Under the pieces are notes generated by a model. The model did no database searches, was not told where the DNA came from, and was given only the letters and a program-made list of their open reading frames with translations. A program made the translations under genes and the position numbers. From Ampelocalamus luodianensis (lineage: Eukaryota; Streptophyta; Magnoliopsida; Poales; Poaceae), in contig CM070632.1 in NCBI GenBank assembly GCA_036346255.1, positions 35,180,657 through 35,244,656 of the forward strand: a DNA stretch of 64,000 nt, in the 5' to 3' direction. Each line of letters begins with the position of its first letter. Positions within the stretch are counted from its first letter, which is position 1. Shown here in pieces: positions 56,950 to 64,000 of the stretch.

Positions 56950-57297
56950 AGGTACATTGGGTTGTTTTCGTTAGCTACGGAATTCAGAAGTTGGCGTATC
57001 GCAAGGACCGCCTCGGTCCATACGCGGTGTACACAACATTTGGCATGTTTGGTGCCGAGTGAGTACCTGTGAGAACTAGAGTTTGAATATTTGTTAACGT
57101 CGTGGACCATCGAGTAGGATCTTACATTTGATTCTCTTTCGATGAGTGTACCTGGAAATGTGGGGACAAGTGTTAGGACAGACGTCGTTCTACATCTTAG
57201 TGTTGTGGTCTCATCAGACCGAGAGAGAGGTCACTTGGAAATTAGAGTCTCGCATGCGTGAGCAATACCCGGATTTGTTCATGTCTGGTACGTGTTA
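56950..57297 (+). pseudogene. pol: 3' end of a decayed Ty3/gypsy pol with chromodomain
   Basis: Near 56990-57055 the order Leu-Ala-Tyr-Arg...Val-Tyr-Thr-Thr-Phe-Gly-Met-Phe resembles the integrase C-terminal region before the chromodomain. At 57205-57297 the frame gives Trp-Ser-His-Gln-Thr-Glu-Arg-Glu-Val-Thr-Trp-Lys-Leu-Glu and then Met-Arg-Glu-Gln-Tyr-Pro-Asp-Leu-Phe before TAA, a chromodomain tail. It differs from the tails of A and B, so another chromovirus family is the source. The region has several frame changes. The LTR of element I begins 54 bases after the stop. Confidence 0.55.
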
Positions 57298-58452
57298 ATC
57301 GTTGTTAATTTCCAAACGCTGTTTTCTTTTGCGTAGATCGGTGAGTAGATTTGTAACATCCCAATTTTAGACTTGTGTTTCAAATGTAAGAAAATGAGGA
57401 GAAATTAAAACTTTTTCTTACACCTTGTATTTCCTGTATGCTTTGAACAATTGTTGTAAGAAGTTATGAAAATACAAAGTCACAAGTCTTTTTGATCCCT
57501 AGCCTTGTCTCCCAAAAGCATTCATCTCAAATCTTGTGATCATCCTTTGGAAATAATTTTCCTAAGTTCCTGTGATGGTATGTGGCCTCTCTGAAAAATT
57601 TCACAATTTTTAGAAATTGTTTGAATATTTTTAGAGGGAGGCAAACCTGTTTGACTCCCAGTCAAACCTTGAATCAGGGCCTTGTCAAAACTTTGGAGAA
57701 TAATGCGCAGCATAAAAACCTCTGGAAAATTTACACAAGGTTTATACCCGAGTTAGCAAGCTCCAGTAAAAATTTCATGATTTTTGGAGTCGTTTTTGCT
57801 ATCTCAAATAAATCTTCAAAGTCCCAGTTCTATTTAAAACTCAAAACCTAATTTCACTGTTCCTTGGGTTCGGGTCAGACTTGGGCTCGAGCCATGTGTC
57901 TCGGTCCAGTCGACTATCTGCACCGAGCCTCTTTAAAGCGCGCGCGTTGAATCTCCACTGTCGGATCTTAATCGCGTGGCCCATGTTCGTGTGAACATTC
58001 GGACCGTGCGGATGCTTTATCCCTTTTAAACCGTTGGATCCGCATCCAACCGCCCAGATTCATCACGACATTCTGACCTTCCGGTTGTATTGTTTGAATC
58101 TAAGCCGTGCGTTTCTAATCCAAGGGCTCCCGATCTATCCCTCTATTTTCAAATCTCAGAAACGTGGCGCGTTGTCAGCCGTTCGATTAGAATCCGAGGG
58201 TCCAAAATCGCCCGAGTGCATTTCGTGTCTTCTTCCTCCTCTGGTTCGTGCGTGAATAGTACCGAGGGCGTGGGGGTGTCATTTCATGCTCCCTACGGCC
58301 GCCCTAGTCGACATTAAGAGTTGTGGGAGAGGTGTTCGGCCGAGCCATACCCTATATTGTCAGCTTCACCCTTTTTACTTTCGGCCGTGTCTGGTGCTTT
58401 GTGCCTTTGTCTCCCGAAAAGCACTTTTGCCAAACCCTAGCCTTTCAAAGCC

Positions 58453-58459
58453 TTATAAG
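58453..58459 (+). promoter_or_regulatory. Predicted TATA box of the element I LTR
   Basis: GCCTTATAAGTATCC lies 1.10 kb into the LTR, matching the positions in C and D. Confidence 0.55.
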
Positions 58460-61441
58460 TATCCTCAATGCTTCCTAGAATTTCTTTAGGCCACCCTCAA
58501 GCTCCATTTACAGTTTTGGAGCTTAACTCCTCAAGACCCCCAATCCGCCATTGTTGACCCGTGAAGCTCCAGTGGTGAATTCGGTGTTCCAGTGGTTCTC
58601 CTTCATATTTCTTTACCCCATTCTTATCTCCTTACTATCTTGAACATATCCCCTCACTTAATGTTGGATTTGATTCTCAGGAATTGTCCAATTTGGGGTT
58701 TGTTCAAATTCGGCCGAAGTTAGTCATCTTCTTCCTCAGCTCAGGTGAGTGCTCCATTTTCAAATTACTTGCTCATGTAGCTTCTGTGGACCATAATGAA
58801 GCTATATTGATGCTTTGGTATCACCCACCTGGCTCAGGGTACCATTTTCAACCTTTCTTCTCCAAGTCCGGCGAGCCTCCACCGTGGACAAGCATCTCCA
58901 GCCGCCTTTGAAGCCTCTCTTCATTAAGGTAGCTTCTTATTAGTCCCTAGAGGCTCTGACACACGCTTCTTTGGACAGCAGCGGAGCTTTTTGCTACTTT
59001 CGTGCTTAGCAGTAAAAGCTCCATTTTCATTTTCCGGCTAGCCGGCGTTCTGGTCCCTCACCGCCGGCGAGGTTGCCACCATTAGGTTCCTGGTGCTATT
59101 GCGATTCCATTTTAGTTCTTAGTTGGCGCCGCCGCGGCTAGAGTCGCCGGCAACAAGCCGTTGAAGTCACTCGGGAGTTTGCCGGCGAGAACTTCCGCTT
59201 TCGTCATTTGTTTAAGACACATTAATTGCCATGTGATTGCTACTCATTAGTTAATTAATTGTGTCTTGAACTATGTCGTTGAGCCGCTGGTAGTGGGCCC
59301 AACATCCTTAAATCATCCGCTGGCACAACTCCGTGCTGTTCCGACATCATTAAGGATTAATCATTGATTAATTAATGTGTCGTCGGTTAAGAGTTGTCGG
59401 AAGTTGACCCTGGGTCACTGACATGTGGGCCGTGGGGTTATAATCAAAATCCAGAAATCATTAGTGTCACGTTTAGGTTTATTAATGCCAACCATTAATA
59501 GCATTAAATCTGTCTTAGCCGCCGCTTCTAGTCGCTGACAAGTGGGCCCTGTGCACTATGCACGTGTGGAAATCAAGCGCGTGGGTGACTCAAGGTCACT
59601 GACATGCGGTCCCACCGGCAAATACAGAATTTGAACTTCGGTCAATAGCCACCGTTTGTTTCCAGATCTGCGGCCCAGATGTTGTGTGCATTAGGACTTT
59701 CCGGTTCCCTAATCCATCTTGGCCGTCGATCTTGTGATCAACGGCTGAGATCCCGTATGCAATCGGACCATCCGAAGGAAGGTGTGCTCTAGGCCGTCCA
59801 TCTGCAGCTCTGCGGCTGTGATTGGCCCAAGCAACCGCACCGTCCGAATGCATTCCCCCGCGTGAGCCGTTGGATCTTGATCCAACGGTGGGCTCCTTTT
59901 AGGTATCGCGCGCGTGCGCTGTTTCCGGCGCGCATGGGCCGTAGGATTTTAGATCAAGGGTTATCAAGCGGCCACGTCGCTTATTTTCTGTTTAAGTTCG
60001 AATCTTTTTCGGTAAGCTTTTATTTATCAACTAAAAATTGCATTTAATCTTTAAAACTCATAACTAATTCTTGTTAACTTCTGTTTAGGTAATTCCAACT
60101 GTAATAAATTCTGTTATCACTAATGATTAATATAAAAATGGAATTAGGTATATTTCAGTATCCGAAAATCGTGTAACTAGAATAACTTGATTTCTACCGA
60201 TTTTGAATAATCCAAAAATCGGTTTAAAACTTGAAAAATTCATATCTTTGTCTGTATAATTCCATTTTGTGCAAAATCAATTTTGTTAAACTCATCTGTT
60301 AGCATACTTTCATATGGAATAAGTTTTGAGCATGTTTATAATTCTGTAAAGTGCCCTGCATTAGATTTACAACTTAGAAAAATCATAAGTAAATGTGTAT
60401 AACTCCAAATTTAGTAAACTCAACTTTGCTGTTATTAGGATGTCATAATCTACCTGCTATAAAAATTCCAGACCCTAGGTCATTCTAGAAAATTTTGCCA
60501 TGAACAGTACCAGTAATTAATTATGTTGACTTTAAAGCTCAGAAAGAGTATTTTACCTATATCTTTTGCATGCTAAGTCCAAATTGCATGATTTTTATTC
60601 CTAAAATTGTCTAAAATCATCCCCTAGCTGCTGTATAAGTTTCATTAGATTTGAGTGTCTTTTGCTGTTGGAGTTTATTTGGTGTTCTTCGTTCTTATTG
60701 GTTTATCGCCTTTCCGCGTTAGGTTCCGAAGACAGTATTAATATTGATTCTAAGCCACAGCCATCGGATCCTGCACTCCAGCAAGGCAAGCAGATGTAGC
60801 ATCATTTGATCATATTGTTCCTACTAATTTCAAATTCTAATATGTTGTTTGCAAATTCTATGTATGCATTGCTATGTTCATTTAAACTATGGTCGATAGT
60901 TGGCCCAGTAGCTGCATTATCAGTAAGAAATGTTTATTTCCTTTACTACTGAGCCTAGGATTACTTGCTGTGATTTTGGGTTCGCTGGATGAACCCTTGT
61001 CACTTAGTAGCTTACGTGTCATTATGCTTAGCCATGCTTAGCTATCGGTAGAAATGGGCGGTTATCGACTTGTCGATAACCTTGATCACACAAACTGTTA
61101 TAATCTGTATATTTCAGCCTTGTGCTATGTCTAAATTGCAAAACTAAAACTAAAAACGAAAATAATTTAGACTTGGGCACAATGGTAAGATGGTGTGATC
61201 TTTTGGGTCTGATTGGAATGGTGCCCGAGTCAATTAAGGACCGAACTACTTGTGAGTACCTGTTATCCGAGCATTCTGTGCGTGCTAACCACACTAGAGG
61301 GATATGGGACCTCTCTTAGCTGAGTACTTTGGGGTGTGTTAATTAATGAGTCACGTGGTGGGTTGCATATTTAATTATATGCAACATGGACATGTTTGTG
61401 GTGGAGAGGAGCACCCGCCGAGGCCGGTGTGTCCTGCTCCA

Positions 61442-61501
61442 CGTATGGGTCCTTGTGATCCATATTTCGTCGGTAGATCACTAAGGATTAACCCCCATAC
61501 G
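61442..61501 (+). other. Long conserved LTR hairpin (CGTATGGG ... CCCATACG), element I
   Basis: The outer arms CGTATGGG (61442-61449) and CCCATACG (61494-61501) enclose an inner GTGATC/GATCAC stem (61455-61460 and 61476-61481). In elements A, B and F the same outer stem closes on a short four- or five-base loop (for example B 42938-42959). Confidence 0.55.
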
Positions 61502-61740
61502 CGCGTCTCTTGATTAGCATATTCCATTGGAAAGGGTTCGTAGAACTTAGCCGTGCCAGCATACCAAAGGAAGTGTGCTTAATAGCTTGGCAAAAAGGCG
61601 GTCTGAAGTGTGGGTACATTGGTACACACCTGTAGGGATTACAAACTATTCGAATAGCCTTGTCCTAGATTATGGACACGCTTGGATAAGCTTTTCAAGA
61701 GTTAGACTACAACATTTTAAATTAAAATTTGATGGGTAGT

Positions 61741-61787
61741 ATGAATCCGGGATTCATGCTATTTGTGGTGGCTATTGGGTTAGTCAC
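61741..61787 (+). other. Pair of conserved LTR hairpins in element I
   Basis: ATGAATC-CGG-GATTCAT (61741-61757) and GTGGCTA...TAGTCAC (61768-61787, one G-U pair). They are the counterparts of the hairpins in A, B, C, D, E and F. Confidence 0.6.
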
Positions 61788-62421
61788 TTCTAGGTGGCTA
61801 CTTGGTAATTATTGTTACTCGTTGATATTTCCATGATTAAAAATTGCTTTGTCAAATTGCCTTCAATCTATTGCATTATTGCAAATAAAACTTGCTTTGT
61901 GCGTCCAAAGAACCATATAACCAAATTCCTTTGATACAACTTTCATGTAGCTATGTATAGTCTTGTTACTCGTAAGTCTTGCGAGTACATTATTGTACTC
62001 ACCTGTATTGCTTATTGTGTGCAGAGGAAGAAGGTGAGCCCGAAGGGCGTCACTTTTGTGAGTTGTGCTGTGGCGGTGTTTGGGGCGATTAGCTTGGCGC
62101 CCGGCGGTTGCCTGTGTGTTATGTGGCTAACCGGTCGTCTTTTGGTTTAAGCCATTTTATGGCAACTTTTGCTTCCGCTGTTATTTGATACTTATGTCAT
62201 TTGGCCGGTCGGCTATTCTGTAATAACTTATATTATGTATGTCTTTTGGTAGACTTGTTATAATCTGTGTATGGAATTGATGCATGCTTTGGTATGATGT
62301 ATGTGTGCTGCATTCTCTGGGAAGCACATGTTCATCGAGGCACGGGTTATTCTGTTTGTGATACTAGAACCAGTGGAGGGTTAAGTATTACAAGCTTAAT
62401 AAACTGGGGTCTCACAGAGTT

Positions 62422-62434
62422 TGGTATCAGAGCC
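62422..62434 (+). other. Primer-binding site of element I (tRNA-iMet type)
   Basis: TGGTATCAGAGCC, five bases after the LTR end at 62416. Confidence 0.95.
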
Positions 62435-62856
62435 ATACTGACCGTAGAAACCCCTAGCTTGGTCATCCCTAGTATATTTTGAAAACTTACTTTCCAAATA
62501 TCAAGTGCTTTCCTGAAAATCTTAAATAAGTTCTCCGATTTTACTTCTTATCTATCTTAGCTTGCTTATCTCACCTTATTCTAAATTGGATTTAAGAAGC
62601 TGATTTTCCTCTGATCTTCTTTCAAAAGATGGTTGTTAACCGAGTAGATTGGATTTGGGTAAACCATGAGAGTTATGAGATGAAAGTGTTGGCTGTCTTG
62701 TGAAGATTAGAAGCTCCTGAAGCTACAAATTTCGGCCAGAGGCTTGAGAAGATAAAGTTTGGACAGCAAGCACAATTTCTGGACAGCTAGCATTTAGTTG
62801 GTAGAAAATGCTGAAAATGAGAAGTTAATTCAACTAAAATTTGTGGGGATAAAAGG

Positions 62857-63146
62857 GTAAGAAGTGATATGAGTTAGCTAAGTGTCTAACCTTTCTTTAG
62901 TTAATTTTTCACCTTGTTTCCTAGCTGTTTCGAACCAAGGTTGATGTTCTGAAATTTGCCTCCCTAAAAATTGATTACTCGTTTTTCCATATGAGTTAGT
63001 CATAATAGGAAGATGGATATTATCTATGTGATCTTGCTGCAATTTTATGTTGATACTTGAGCTATTAGAGTTTATTTTTTAGAGTGGTTAGTTGTTTTCT
63101 TTGCCTCCTGTTCCAGAGTTGTTTTTAACCTGTTTTTATGGAACAG
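62857..63146 (+). other. Candidate leader intron of element I, directly before gag
   Basis: A donor-like AAAAGG|GTAAGAAG, a T-rich stretch with TTTTTAACC and an acceptor GGAACAG|G lie two bases before the gag ATG. The leader from LTR to ATG is 731 nt unspliced. Confidence 0.35.
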
Positions 63147-63147
63147 G

Positions 63148-64000
63148 ATGGCAAGAACCACCCGCAACAGTCAGCCGACTGGTTCCGATGAGGAGCTTCC
63201 CCCTCCTCCGACCATGGCTGAGGTTCTGGCTCAGATTGAGCGGAATCGCATGTACCAGACTCGGATCCTGGAGGTCATCGCGAGGAACACCTCCACTCCC
63301 TCTGGTGCTTCATGGTCTGGAGGTGGTGGCCACCAGTCTCGTGGTGGGCTTGCGGAGTTTCTCCGTACGCAGCCACCTACTTACTCCCGATCCGAGGACC
63401 CTTTGGACGCAGATGATTGGTTGCGTCTGGTTGAGCGGAAGCTCAACATCGCTCAGTGCCAGGAGAAGGAGCGGGCACTCTTTGCATCCCATCAGCTTGA
63501 GGGTGCAGCACTCTCTTGGTGGGAGAATTTTCTCACTATGCAGCCCGCAAGCCACGTTGTCTCGTGGGATGAGTTCAGATCTGCTTTTCGTCGGGCCCAC
63601 ATTCCCGATGGCCTGATGAAGCTCAAGAAGAAGGAGTTTCTTGCGCTTAAACTGGGGCGCAAGTCTGTGTCGGAGTATCTTTACGAGTTTAATCACTTGG
63701 CTCGTTATGCTCCGGGTGAGGTGGCCTCTGATGAGGCCAAACAGGAGAAGTTCATGGATGGCTTCTTCGAGGAGCTGCAGGACAAGCTATCTATTGTGGA
63801 CTTTACTGACTTCCAGGCCTTGGTTGACAAGGCCATCGTCGCCGAGCACAAGGCGAAGGCGCTGGGTGAGTCCCGCAAGCGCAAGTGGGAGGCCCATCGG
63901 TCTGCACAGGCCGGCCTCACTCGTCCTCGTGTTGGGCCCGCACCAGGGGCTCGTGCTTTGGCTTCACCACCGCCGAGGCCGTCGGCGCCGGTTACTCGTC
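63148..64000 (+). CDS. gag: Gag of element I, open to the window edge (partial)
   Basis: The frame from ATG 63148 is open for 284 codons to the end of the window. It starts Met-Ala-Arg-Thr-Thr-Arg and shares the Glu-Glu-Leu-Pro-Pro-Pro-Pro-Thr-Met-Ala-Glu-Val stretch with element B. The retrotransposon gag core follows: Trp-Trp-Glu-Asn-Phe near 63517, Phe-Arg-Arg-Ala-His near 63592 and Glu-Tyr-Leu-Tyr-Glu-Phe-Asn-His-Leu-Ala near 63675. A basic, proline-rich linker begins about 63860; the zinc knuckle, as in element A, should lie just outside. Gag forms the virus-like particle that packages element RNA in the cytoplasm. The ATG was chosen because A and B use the same GACAGG/AACAGG-ATGGC context. 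Unlike A and B it shows no lesion, so I could be a young, possibly competent copy. Confidence 0.93.
   Translation, partial: MARTTRNSQPTGSDEELPPPPTMAEVLAQIERNRMYQTRILEVIARNTSTPSGASWSGGGGHQSRGGLAEFLRTQPPTYSRSEDPLDADDWLRLVERKLNIAQCQEKERALFASHQLEGAALSWWENFLTMQPASHVVSWDEFRSAFRRAHIPDGLMKLKKKEFLALKLGRKSVSEYLYEFNHLARYAPGEVASDEAKQEKFMDGFFEELQDKLSIVDFTDFQALVDKAIVAEHKAKALGESRKRKWEAHRSAQAGLTRPRVGPAPGARALASPPPRPSAPVTR

Larger units (their letters stand above)
57352..62416 (+). repeat. 5' LTR of element I, 5,065 bp, Tekay/Del-type
   Basis: It starts TGTAACATCCC and ends GGGGTCTCACA, directly followed by a primer site and gag. It is close to LTRs C and D in opposite orientation. A TATA box lies at 58453, a CAGGTGAGTG donor-like site at 58744, a TGTGCAG acceptor-like site ends at 62024, and the hairpin string lies at 60970-61787. 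The five bases before it, AGATT, may be the target duplication; the other end of the element is outside the window. Confidence 0.94.

Noticed and set aside
57352..62416. This LTR as the 3' LTR of the pol relic before it
   Set aside because: A primer site and intact gag follow it, no polypurine run precedes it, and the relic is much more decayed and from another chromovirus family. The AGATT coincidence is reported as a finding instead.

Overview
The window is grass-type plant DNA made almost entirely of nested LTR retrotransposons. I see no intact host gene, rRNA gene, tRNA gene or CRISPR array. The evidence for a grass (Poaceae) genome is threefold: Tekay/Del-type Ty3/gypsy chromoviruses with very long LTRs (4.0-5.1 kb, TGTAAC...TCACA, tRNA-iMet primer site), a BARE-1/RIRE1/Angela-type Copia LTR (TGTTGG...ATGCCC...GAGGCAAT), and alternating GC-rich and AT-rich blocks. 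The species cannot be fixed from this. The setting is probably pericentromeric or another repeat-rich region.

Layout, left to right. Element D (minus strand) gives its untranslated leader (1-608) and 5' LTR (609-5641); its body lies beyond the left edge. D sits inside the LTR of element E (minus, 5642-10599). E sits inside the LTR of a different gypsy-like element G (minus, 10600-10756 and 15729-16744). G is also split by F, a complete 4,972-bp solo LTR (plus, 10757-15728) with a perfect TGGAG duplication. G abuts, and probably inserted into, the Copia LTR H (minus, 16745-17325 and 30145-30859). H is split by the complete element A (plus, 17326-30144, GAACT duplication), whose gag-pol is heavily frameshifted.

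From 30860 to 34703 lies an older substrate: an internally deleted Mutator-like transposase relic, a degenerate tandem array, and a small two-exon GRF-type zinc-finger gene with its own TATA box. That gene carries one nonsense mutation and is interrupted by solo LTR K (33541-34434). Element B (plus, 34704-53049, TTGTA duplication) follows, with a near-complete pol; its 5' LTR is split by solo LTR C (minus, 36286-41409). To the right of B are old relics: a Tekay-like LTR (J), a Ty3/gypsy gag, a plant-mobile-domain scrap and a pol/chromodomain tail. Last comes the 5' half of element I (plus, 57352 to the right edge), whose gag frame is open to the end of the window.

A, B, C, D, E, F and I belong to one chromovirus lineage but to at least three LTR subfamilies. 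Their LTR sequences differ greatly in the promoter half. The 3' (R-U5) half keeps a string of small inverted repeats whose arms change together between subfamilies, which suggests a selected RNA structure in the long 5' leader. The leader also has conserved splice-like signals, including a TACTAAC branch-site match, directly before the gag ATG. These two observations are the most interesting in the window. Both come from reading by eye and have not been tested by alignment software.
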